Shown: positions 55,743 through 64,000 of the stretch, piece by piece | Layout: each line of letters opens with the position of its first letter | Position numbering within the stretch: position 1 is the stretch's first letter | Assembly (NCBI GenBank): GCA_014529385.2 | Contig: CM043944.1 | Coordinates: 67,455,895 to 67,519,894, forward strand | Length of the DNA: 64,000 nucleotides | Direction of reading: 5' to 3' | DNA from: Adiantum capillus-veneris | Taxonomy: Eukaryota > Streptophyta > Polypodiopsida > Polypodiales > Pteridaceae | Made by a program: the position numbers and the translations under genes | The notes under the pieces: generated by a model | What the model saw: the letters and a program-made list of their open reading frames with translations, nothing else | Databases searched by the model: none | Told to the model about the DNA's origin: nothing

Positions 55743-56230
55743 GTAGTCCATCCTAGATTTTTAGGACCATTCTCAATCATGTTTCACCTCATGTTGATCT
55801 GCATTCTTTTCTCACCTCTGGCATTATAGCCTTGTGCAAGTGGCTTTTGAGACATCCGTCATGAAGTGTTGTTATTTTCTTGGTCCTTCTTCTCTTTGTA
55901 CTTCTTGGCGTCTCTTCAGTCTATTCTTCATCTGGAGTATAGACCCCCCCCCCCCGCCCCCCCCTTTTTTTGGGAAAATCTCAAAAATAACAAAACAAAT
56001 AAAAAATTAAGTCAGCAAAAAGAGAAATCATTCTAATAGAATTTGAAACGATATGTACATTGCACACATGTCCCTAGGGGCTCATATATAGCTTTCTCTA
56101 CCTACTCCTCTTGTAGCTCTACTTTGAGGGCATATACTCTGAATTTTGTCAAAAAATCCTCACAATCAAAAGTAAAAATTCAATGCAATCCACAAAACAT
56201 TTCCCTCTAATAGTCATAATAATAGGTCCG
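55743..56230. other. Unassigned sequence between F and G, with a C run
   Basis: Should continue 47,531-48,265. No coding motif. It holds a run of 20 C interrupted by one G at 55,944-55,964, followed by T7, then AT-rich sequence. The right edge is where G's LTR similarity begins. Confidence 0.45.
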
Positions 56231-56946
56231 CCTGTTTTGGCCATAAACTGCTCATCCGAGGTCGAATTTGAGCACATTGACATTGTAGACTGGGGTTTTG
56301 GGTCGTTTTAGATGTAATGATGCTGTCCATTTTGCAAAATTTCTCACTGATTTTTTGTTGTTTTGGCTGTGTAAGTTTCTCCTATGAGCGAAGCTTCTGC
56401 TCCAATTTGTGATTGTATCTGGAATATTTTACCCATATTGTGTGAGCTATTTTCCCCATTGGTGCTGGAAAAAGATCAATTGTATCTAAACATAAAAATT
56501 TCTTCTCTTTTGAGCTGAGTTTTGTGTGTGTGTGTGTGTGTGTGTCTCTCTGTGTAGAGTAGGCAAATGGATAGTCTCTCTCCTGTCACTCCATAGGTGT
56601 GTCCCCTGTCTCCGCCATGTGGGTTGTGTAAGCCGAGTGGTGTCCCATAGTGTGTGTGTGTGTGTATCATCCCAAGAGTGTGTGTTGGGCTATTATAGAG
56701 GCGTTGTGTGTATTTCCATCCAGCTCACATTCTTTTGGTGCCCCCAATGAGGATCTTCTTCGAGTACCTTCAGCTTCGAGATTACAAGTTGCAGATTACA
56801 GGCAGATTACAGGTTATAGATTAGAGGTTATAGGTTATAGGCTATAGGGACAAGTACAAGCACATGTGATTCACACAATTACAAGTACCTAGAATAGAGT
56901 GATACACTGGCAAGTGGTTTTCACTTGCAGTTACCGTGGGTATGCA
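56231..56946 (+). repeat. 5' LTR of G (5'-truncated)
   Basis: Starts matching the 3' LTR at CCTGTTTTGGCCATAAACTG (56,231 and 63,686). The first roughly 650 bp of the 3' LTR have no copy here, so this LTR was truncated. GT runs at 56,523-56,546 and 56,650-56,664, and small TTACAGG/TTATAGG repeats at 56,785-56,850. Confidence 0.85.
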
Positions 56947-56951
56947 TCATT

Positions 56952-56966
56952 TGGCGCCTGTTTGAG
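56952..56966 (+). other. Primer-binding site of G
   Basis: TGGCGCCTGTTTGAG, near the LTR end. TGGCGCC starts are typical of primer sites for several tRNAs, such as Lys or Asp; the full match cannot be assigned by eye. Confidence 0.55.
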
Positions 56967-57740
56967 CGCATTGTCTTGTATTGTACATTACTTGTGGATA
57001 CTTCCATTGTATGCCTTTGTGGAGCCATACTTGGTTTTGTTTAGCAGTACGAGATTTGCATGAGCTTTTGTGAGAGGGTCGATAGCATGAGGTTTTATTG
57101 AGCTGGGAGATTCTCAAATGTGAGATCCTTTCGGTGATACAGGTGGCTGGAGCACCCTTTTCGTGACCTCGCCATAGGCTATGTACTAGTGATTTGTACT
57201 TGATGCTCAGGTTCTATTGTTGGCAGAGTATGCATACATATACGTTCTATATTTTGGGTTCTTACCACTCTACTTCTGGGGAAACTATGCCAAAATTTTT
57301 CCAAGTTATGGTTGGTTTTTTGGTCTTTTGAGCCATTTATGCTGTTATGTTGCTGAAATTCTGGCAAAACCAGAAGATAAGTCAGATGTACCTTCTTGGG
57401 AGTTGCATGGTTGGCTTTAATGGATGATCAAAACGGACCTCAATTCACTCCTTTTCATTCAACACAAAGAATCCAAATAAATGTTCATGTGTCCAGGAAG
57501 ATTGTTTTCCAGCAACACTTAGTCTTTATGTTCGCTCCAAGAAGATTAAGAGAGATACTGGAATGCCCTTTGCCTGTTGTAATTCCGATGATTAACTATG
57601 AAAAATCATTTGATGTGAATGTGTTTGTCCTTATCTAAATTTGAGATCCATTGAAGGTTCTGGGATTGAGTCAGTCAAAAGTTTTGGGTTCTTGCACGTC
57701 TGTTCGAAGGGGTTCTCAAAGCATCGTCACTTGGGTAGCC
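56967..57740 (+). other. Leader of G
   Basis: About 770 bp between primer site and gag. Open stretches of 60-80 codons (57,217-57,420 and 57,396-57,638) are not recognised and not conserved in A or B as far as I can see. Confidence 0.5.
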
Positions 57741-59090
57741 ATGGCTTTCTCTCATCCCAAGTTTAATGGAAGAACTGATGAAGATGTGGAAGAATTTTTG
57801 GAAAAGATGGAGGTTGCCTGCATTAGCAATCAGATTCATGATCCGGCACAGATGTTACATCTTCTCTAGATTTGTTTGAAGAGTGATGCACGAGTTTGGT
57901 CCAAAGCATTTGAAGAGGAGTTGTGTGTGGCTGATCCACCTGTAAGATTGAGTTGGGACAATCTAAGGCATGGATTGGAAGTGGACTTTGTGAAGACAGA
58001 AGATCCTGACAAAGTGTGGCAAGAAGTACAAGATTTGGTGGAAAAGGAATGTGATTCAGTGGATGCGTACATATGTAAGTTTTCATTGTCATGGGAGCAG
58101 ATGTGCAAAGCCTTAGCATCACAGGTACCCCCACCTGACATGATGAAGAAGGACAGGTTCTTGGCTGGTCTTTGGGAGAATATACGCTAGAGAGTGGAGC
58201 TAAAGAAGCCTAGGACATATGAAGATGCACTAGAGGCAGCAAGGAACAAAGAGAGGAAAATGAGCCAGCTAGGGGTGGAGTCTTCGCCCAAGAGGTCTGA
58301 GTTTCAGCCTATGGATTCTTTGCAAGGTCACATGCCAGGGGTTCATCATGAACCAGTGGTTTTTGTTACTGTTCAAGTTGTGCCAACAGTGGTCACTACA
58401 GCAGTGCAAGATGATGGGCTAAGGCAAGACACAAGTCAAGTGGTAGATTTAATGAAGAATCTCAGCCTAAACATGCTTGGTAATGTGGGAAATATTGAAG
58501 GTGGAGGGAGGTTTGCAAATCAGCCAGGAGGTGAAGAAAGACCTAGGAATGGCGTTGGACAAAGCAATGGTAGGTTCTGGAGGCACACGTCCACGTGTTA
58601 TAATTTTGGAGAGTTGGGACACATCAGCCCGCAATGTGATAAGCCACCAAGGATGGAGGGAGATATGTATCCATTTCCAAGACAGGTGCTAACTAGGTCA
58701 AATGATTATGGCATCGAATTTAAGGAAGAAGAAGGAGCCAGTGGATTAACCCAAGAGGAAAAGGGAAAGACAAAAGTTATAAGTGTAGTCACCTTGGAGA
58801 AGGCATCAAAGCTAGAGGATACATTAGTGATGCCTATTGGGAAGAGGACCACAGAGGACAAGGAAGGAAGAAGTTCCACAGGTCTTAGTAAGAAGAAAGG
58901 AAAGATCCATGAAGGCGAGGATGTCAAGGCCAAGAGGAAAAGAAGGGCTCGTCGCAAGTTTCATGTTTCAGATTTTCCACTTAGAGGGGATGGGCAATTA
59001 AGCTATGACTTGAATGAGGATTTGACGAGCAAGAAAGCCGACATTACTTTTGGGCAGCTTATAGAGATGGTGCCTAAGCTAAAGCGATAG
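57741..59090 (+). pseudogene. Gag of G
   Basis: Starts MAFSHPKFNGRTDEDVEEFL, in good gag form, and stays in one frame with stops at 57,867 and 58,188. Landmarks: ICLKSDARVWSKAF, DAYICKFSLSWEQMCKAL, MMKKDRFLAGLWENI and TYEDALEAARNKERKM. The zinc knuckle near 58,595 reads CYNFGELGHISPQC; the second Cys is Phe (B has CYNCGELGH). The C-terminal part is Lys- and Glu-rich. The ATG at 57,741 fits the family; an upstream in-frame ATG at 57,651 is less likely. Confidence 0.85.
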
Positions 59091-59099
59091 CGGAAGAGG

Positions 59100-59468
59100 A
59101 TGGTTAGCCCAATGGAGAAAGAACCAGAGAGAGGTTCAGTGAAGGTGTTGGCGATGGATGAGCTACCAGACATTTTTCCAATAGTAGATGTGTGGCATAA
59201 AAGAAAAAATCTGAGACAAGGTTATGTTGATGTCGGAGCCCAAATATGTGTGATAACACACTCATGCATTGAGAAGATGGGTCTTACAGTGACTAGGGTG
59301 TCAGGATTTTGGATTAGATTGGCAAACCATCAAAAGGTAAAATGTTTGGGTGTTGTAAAGATCTTAGAAGTGGAGGTGTATGATACAAAGGCAGTGGTTG
59401 ATTTTCGTGTGATGCCAGCGGGATTGGGAGCATATCCTATTAGACTGGGTAGACCATGGTTAGTGTAG
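59100..59468 (+). pseudogene. Aspartic protease of G
   Basis: In the gag frame after a TAG at 59,088. VDVGAQICVITHSCIEKMG has the active-site Asp followed by Val-Gly instead of Gly-Gly (B) or the usual Thr/Ser-Gly. AYPIRLGRPWLV is the second landmark, directly followed by a stop. The RT frame overlaps from 59,456, one frame away. Confidence 0.8.
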
Positions 59469-60904
59469 TGGGAGCTGTTCAAGATTGGCGACGTGGTACG
59501 ATTAGCCTCTATGGAAAGATAGGTGCCAAGAAGCTATATAATATGGACACAAGGAAAGTATTGGAAGAGCTTTATGAAGATGAGGATGAGTCTAGTGATG
59601 AAGACTATTCCACAGTGACTGATGAGGATAGTGATAGTACTACCAGCAATGATGAGGAGTGTGATAGTACTACCAGCAGTGATGAGGATATTGATGTTGC
59701 ATTTCTTTTGATGGACAAAGAAATCCAGGAGACTGGTTTACTTGCATTTGCAAATGAGATTGAAGATGAAAGTGAAGGGCCTTATGAAGTGATTGAGGGG
59801 CTGATGCAAACCAAGGTTGAATTGTCAAAGAAGCAGGAATTGATTACACAAATGATTAGTGGAGACCTCTCAGCTATGGAGAAGGAAACATATTTGCACA
59901 TGCTGGCTAGTTTTGCTGATTTGTTCATTATTTCATATGAAAAGATTAGAGGGTTCAAAGGAGAAGAGATGCATATAGAGCTGAAAGAAGGTGCTAAGAT
60001 AGTGCGGCAAAGGCTAACAAGGATGGGTCAAGAGAAAATGGAAGCCTTGCGGGAAGAGGTGGACAAGTTATTGAAGGCAGGGTTCATAGTCCCAGTGAAA
60101 ACGACAGAATGGGTGAGTCCAGTAGTAGTCAGTTCAAAGAAGGATGGGAAGTGGAGGATTTGTGTAGATTTTAAACCCTTAAATGCAGCCACTAAGAAGA
60201 ACCCATATCCTCTCCCATTCATCGATCAGATCTTGGATTCAGTGGCAGGTTATGAGAGGTACAGTGTGTGTGATGGTTTTTCAGGCTATTTTCAATTGAA
60301 GATTTCTCTTAAAGATCGAACAAAGACAACTTTCATTACGCCATGGGGCTGCTATTGCTACATGGTATTGCCATTTGGGTTGTCAAATGGACCATCTTTC
60401 TATCAAGAGAGAGCAAATTGAATATTGGAACCATTCACTCGTGGTTGTGCTAAAGCGTTTATGGATGACTTTTGTGTCTACAGCAGTAGGGTTGAACACC
60501 ATGAGAAGCTGCAGATGGTATTGGATCGATATGATGAATGTGGAGGACAACTATATCCAAATAAAGGTCATTTAGCACAACCAAGGGTCAAGTTATTGGG
60601 CCACGTGGTGTCAGAAAATGGCATTGAGGCTGATCCAGACAAGGTTAAGTCTATTATTCTTCTTCCATCACCTATCAGTACAAAGCAATTGGCAACCTTT
60701 ATACACAAAGTGAAGTACATGACACGGTTTATTTCATTGTCTTCGCAGCTCCTTTATCCATTACAACAAGTGGAAAATCATGATCCATTGCAATGTGATG
60801 ATAAGTGTGAAGATGTGTTTCAAGAGGTGAAAGAGGTGTTAGGGGGATTGTCAACCATGCAAACTCCTGATTGGGAGCAAGCATTTTATGTAATCCATCA
60901 GTAG
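59456..60904 (+). pseudogene. Reverse transcriptase of G
   Basis: Acidic repeats (DSDSTTSNDEECDSTTSSDE, about 59,625-59,690) form the protease-RT linker. RT landmarks: LTRMGQEKMEALREEVDKLL, KDGKWRICVDFKPLNAATKK, TPWGCYCYMVLPFGLSNGPS, a stop at 60,419, then AFMDDFCVYSSRVEHHEKLQ with FMDD intact at about 60,458, and RVKLLGHVVSENGIEADPDK. It ends VLGGLSTMQTPDW near 60,870. It is the best-preserved RT in the window. Confidence 0.9.
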
Positions 60905-61209
60905 GGGGTAATGCCATTGGAGCCATGTTATTGCAAAAGGGAAAGGGTAGCCATTATATGAGGCCAGTGTATTGTGCAAGCTGAGTGAAGCTAATAGCAG
61001 AGAGAAAATTCTCAGAAGTAGAGCTAATAATGGCCAGTGTAATATTTGCTTGTTGACGATCTCGTCATTACTTGCTACCATGACCTTTTGTTTTTCTTGA
61101 TGAGTTACACCTTTTTGCCACAATTAATTAATGGGAATAACATGTCAAATGTGGTTAAGAAATGGGTAATTGAGCTACAAGAGTTTGAGTTATCTTTTTT
61201 AGTGGAAGA
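60905..61209 (+). pseudogene. First RNase H of G, decayed
   Basis: After a frame change near 60,900 the pieces NAIGAMLLQKGKGSHYMRPV and KLIAERKFSEVELIMASVIF are visible, with several stops. It corresponds to 9,520-9,879 of A. Confidence 0.7.
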
Positions 61210-61700
61210 GTGACTTACAAGGAGAATACCCTTCTTGTTAAGGAAGAGGCAGTGAGAAAGGTAGTCAAAGAAGTTCCACAGATCATCAATGCACATGTGT
61301 TGCTATTTAATGGCTCATACAAAAAGAGCCATGGTGCAACTTCAAGGGGTATAGCACTTTATGATCCACAGGAGAAGCTAGTATGCAGGAGAGGGTTCAA
61401 ATTGGATGCTCATAGTAACAATGAGGCTCAATATGCTACATTGGAAGTCGGATTACACATTTGTTTGAAGAATGGGACTAGAAGGTTGAGCATAAAAGGT
61501 GATGCCTTGTTAGTTGTGAAGCAAGTGTTGGGTGTGTGGAAGAGCAAGAACACAAATGTGTTTCAGAATTAAAGGCCTGTTAAAAAGGTTTGAAGCATGG
61601 AGCATTAGACACATTGAATGTGCTCTAAACGGAGAGGCACATGAAGCAGCTCAAAGCATGATTGGGGAATTGTTTGTGTTGAGGACCAATTTACCTCTTT
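61210..61700 (+). pseudogene. Second RNase H of G
   Basis: NAHVLLFNGSYKKSHGATSR has Asn at the first catalytic Asp position. SNNEAQYATLEVGLHICL and IKGDALLVVKQVLGVW keep Glu and Asp. Frameshift near 61,560; then GLLKRFEAWSIRHIECALNG and HEAAQSMIG, the end of the domain. Confidence 0.8.
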
Positions 61701-61703
61701 ATC

Positions 61704-62474
61704 ATGGCCGGGAAAGTTTGGCTCAAGAAGAGGAGTTTTTCTAACAGGAATCATTCCGTTCAGAATTCTAAGAAGTATGGTTTTGTGCGTAGAGCATATA
61801 AGTACAAATTGATTGGTGATGTCTTATACATGAAAGGGGCTGATCTCATGTTGAGACGTGTACCTTGGTGGGAGGAGCTTTATAAAGTGATGGAAGAGAA
61901 TCATGAAGGTGCATGTGGCGGACATTTTTCTCTAAAGATCACCTTGCATAAGATCCTGCAAGAGGGGTATGTATGGCCTAGTTTGCACAAGGATGTTCAC
62001 CATTGGTGTAGGTCTTGCAATAGGTATCAAGCATTTTGGAAGAGAGTGTTGAAGCCAGAGCTACGAAAAACCATTATGGCATTTAATGTGTTTGAAAAGT
62101 GGGGGATTGATGCAATTGGCCCGTTACCTATCACAAGCAGGGGCAAAAGCTATATTTTGATTGTAGTGGACTATCTCTCTAGATGGGCAAAGGCTATAGC
62201 AGTAAAACAAATCACTGCAATGGATGTGGCAAAATTTGTGTACGATAAAATATGTTGCAAGTCTATGGTGCCACTAGAGATACTTTTGGATAAGGGGCCA
62301 GGATTTAGAGCTAAACTCCTAGACTTTTTATGCACAAAGATGAAGATTAGGCACCAACATACCACTCCTTATTACCCGCAGTGTAATCGATTAAATCAAA
62401 GACTCAATGGTGAGTTGGTACAAATTCTCTCAAAAGTGACAGAGCACCAAGAAAAGAATTGGGATTTGGAATAG
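61704..62474 (+). pseudogene. Integrase of G, catalytic Glu replaced
   Basis: A 256-codon open stretch. The zinc finger uses His67, His74, Cys102 and Cys105 (NHEGACGGH, HHWCRSCN). The catalytic core has Asp136 (GIDAIGP) and Asp196 (LLDKGPGF). The position 36 residues later, where D-D-35-E integrases have Glu, is Gln232 (LNQRLNGEL). ILIVVDYLSRWAKAIAVKQI lies between. Residue numbers count from the ATG at 61,704, which is inside the polyprotein, not a real start. Confidence 0.88.
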
Positions 62475-63008
62475 CCTAGTGCATTATGGGCTTAACGTAC
62501 TTCAGTGAAGACAGGTACAGGGTTTACTCCATTTCGTTTGGTATATGGAAAGGAAGCACCTAGTGATGCATTCAAAGATAGGCTCTTACAATTACAAGAG
62601 GTTCAACTAGATAGGATGAGTGCATTGGAACATTATGGGAAGATGCTGGATAAGGCTTTGGCAAAGATAAATGAAAAAATCAAAAGTAAGGGTATCAAGA
62701 AGCATGACTTGGTTTTACGCTACAACAGTAAGCTGGACAACACCTTCCAAAAGAAGTTTCAAGTTAATAGGGAAGGCCTTTTCAAGGTAGTGGAGTGTTT
62801 TCCAAATGGTGCATATCAGCTGGATAACTTGGATGGGATTCTACATAAGTCAAGGGTAAATGGATTTCTTCTTAAATTGTATCATGCTAGATTAATGATG
62901 ATGGAGCAGGGTGAGTTGACTCTCGAACAAGTAATGTTGGTGAGGGATAAGGAGACTTGTGACGCTGCCCGTCTCATATCTGTTTTTTCAGCTGCTGATC
63001 ATGAATGA
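62475..63008 (+). pseudogene. Post-integrase tail of G
   Basis: TGFTPFRLVYGKEAPSDAFK begins the conserved tail, then KHDLVLRYNSKLDNTFQKKF, EGLFKVVECFPNGAYQLDNL and HKSRVNGFLLKLY, ending at a TGA at 63,006. Stops at 62,472 and near 62,494 separate it from the core. B has nearly the same wording at 27,814-27,497. Confidence 0.85.
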
Positions 63009-63036
63009 TCTAGCAGGCTAGGGGATGGGCAAACTT

Positions 63037-64000
63037 TGTGAGGAGTTTTTTGGTGTAAGTGAATGCACATATGTACATACACGTGCATGGTGCATCGAAT
63101 AAAGGATTGCCCATTTTCCAGAGCTAGGTGGCTATGTGGGGCCCACATGTGTACAGGTAGGACAACATATACATAGTGCATGGATTTTCACTATCACTAG
63201 TACCAGTGTGTTTTTCTATAATAATGAGTAGTTGGTAGTGCATGAAACTTCTCAAGGAAGCTATCCGCGGGCCGACGACATGAGGTAAGCAGGAGCGTTA
63301 GATGGCATCTAGTGGCGTCAGGAGGTCGAATGGGGTCAATATTTGCACACGGATAAGTACGGACACAACGTGGGTGTTTTCTTGTGATAATGATGCAAAA
63401 AGTTCATCATGAGAATTTTATTTGGGGTCCACTTCACATGATTGTGGGATGCATTATTGGAAAGAGTTGAGTGCCACGTGTGCAGATGGATGCAGCAGGG
63501 TGACAACTATGCACTGCGAGGCCACTTTTTGGCTTGTTTGGGGGTCCGTTTGAGGCGAACTAAAAGGCCAAAGGTTCCCAAGTAATAAAGCTAAGTGTGG
63601 GAACTGAAAAACTTGAGAGAGGATCAGAAAAAATGTGGAGAGAAGAGGAGGAACAACCGCAACTGAGTTTTTGCTATTTTTGGAGCCTGTTTTGGCCATA
63701 AACTGATCATCATAGGTCAGATTTGAGCACTTTGACATTGTAGACTGAGGTTTTGAGCTGTTCTGCACGCAATGGCACCGTCCATTTTTTCAAATCCTCA
63801 CTGTTTTTTTCTACTTTGGTTGTGTAAGTTTCTCTTATGAGCGAAGCTTCTGCTCCAATTTGTGATTGTATCTGGCATATTTTATCGATATTGCTTGCGC
63901 TATTTGCCCCATTGGTGTTGTCCCAAGATCAATTGTATCTAAACATAAAAAATTCTCCTCTTTTGAGCTGAGTTTTGTGTGTGTGTGTGTGTGTGTGTGT
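63037..64000 (+). repeat. 3' LTR of G (runs off window)
   Basis: Begins around TGTGAGGAGTTTTTTGG after the purine-rich GGCTAGGGGATGGGC. From 63,686 it matches 56,231 onward and ends in a GT run at the window edge. Nothing coding. Confidence 0.8.

Larger units (their letters stand above)
56231..64000 (+). mobile_element. Element G: Ty3/gypsy LTR retrotransposon, plus strand, runs off window
   Basis: 5' LTR remnant (56,231-56,946) matches 63,686-64,000 and beyond. Then primer site, leader, gag, protease, RT, RNase H, second RNase H, integrase, post-integrase tail and the 3' LTR from about 63,037. Same pol plan as B and A. Stops in gag, a frameshift at protease-RT, a broken first RNase H and an altered integrase catalytic residue make it inactive. 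Confidence 0.9.

Noticed and set aside
55944-55970. Poly-C/T run as a non-LTR retrotransposon tail
   Set aside because: No upstream LINE or SINE sequence and no target duplication seen.
1-64000. tRNA or rRNA genes
   Set aside because: Looked for cloverleaf anticodon/T-loop signatures and conserved rRNA blocks; none seen. Primer sites are short tRNA complements only.

Overview
This window is a stack of nested LTR retrotransposons from a large, repeat-rich plant nuclear genome. I see no intact cellular gene, rRNA, tRNA or CRISPR array. The plant origin follows from Ty3/gypsy and Ty1/copia elements with plant-type gag-pol order, an initiator-Met-tRNA primer site in the copia element, and fragments of plant PPR and Hsp70 genes carried inside transposons. 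The PPR wording (VLEELRVR, ITWNALTAGF, ALVDMYAKCG) resembles the hugely expanded PPR families of ferns, so a fern or another large-genome non-flowering plant is my inference, with only moderate confidence.

Layout. (1) 1-15,515: element A, a minus-strand Ty3 element with two RNase H domains, cut by the window start. Its integrase is interrupted by A1 (plus strand, 994-8,119), a gag-only non-autonomous relative with 2.4-2.6 kb LTRs. (2) 15,516-16,223 and 21,359-21,470: an unrecognised sequence split by a degenerate Ty1/copia element (16,224-21,358), whose integrase is in turn split by a 218-bp inverted-repeat transposon (18,918-19,135). (3) 21,471 to about 47,530: element B, another minus-strand Ty3 element. 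Its 3' LTR is split by element E (22,403-27,216), which carries a duplicated Hsp70 fragment and a 57-bp minisatellite. Its reverse transcriptase is split by element C (plus strand, 29,898-43,100), and C is split by element D (34,407-39,537). (4) 48,266-55,738: element F, a non-autonomous relative of C with very asymmetric LTRs and an internal region coding for a gag-like protein and a long acidic protein, with no pol. (5) 56,231 to the window end: element G, a plus-strand Ty3 element like B, whose 3' LTR runs off the window.

How the parts relate. A, B and G share the order gag, protease, RT, RNase H, second RNase H, integrase. All carry stops, frameshifts or lost catalytic residues, so none looks autonomous now. 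A1 and F appear to be gag-bearing passengers mobilised by relatives of A and C. The LTRs of C and F contain captured PPR gene pieces, so a host gene fragment became part of the regulatory ends of a retrotransposon lineage. The nesting gives a relative order: B is older than C and C older than D; B is older than E; A is older than A1; the copia element is older than its small DNA transposon.

Coordinates of LTR ends were set by comparing the two ends of each element and checking target-site duplications by eye. Domain limits inside decayed pol regions are approximate.
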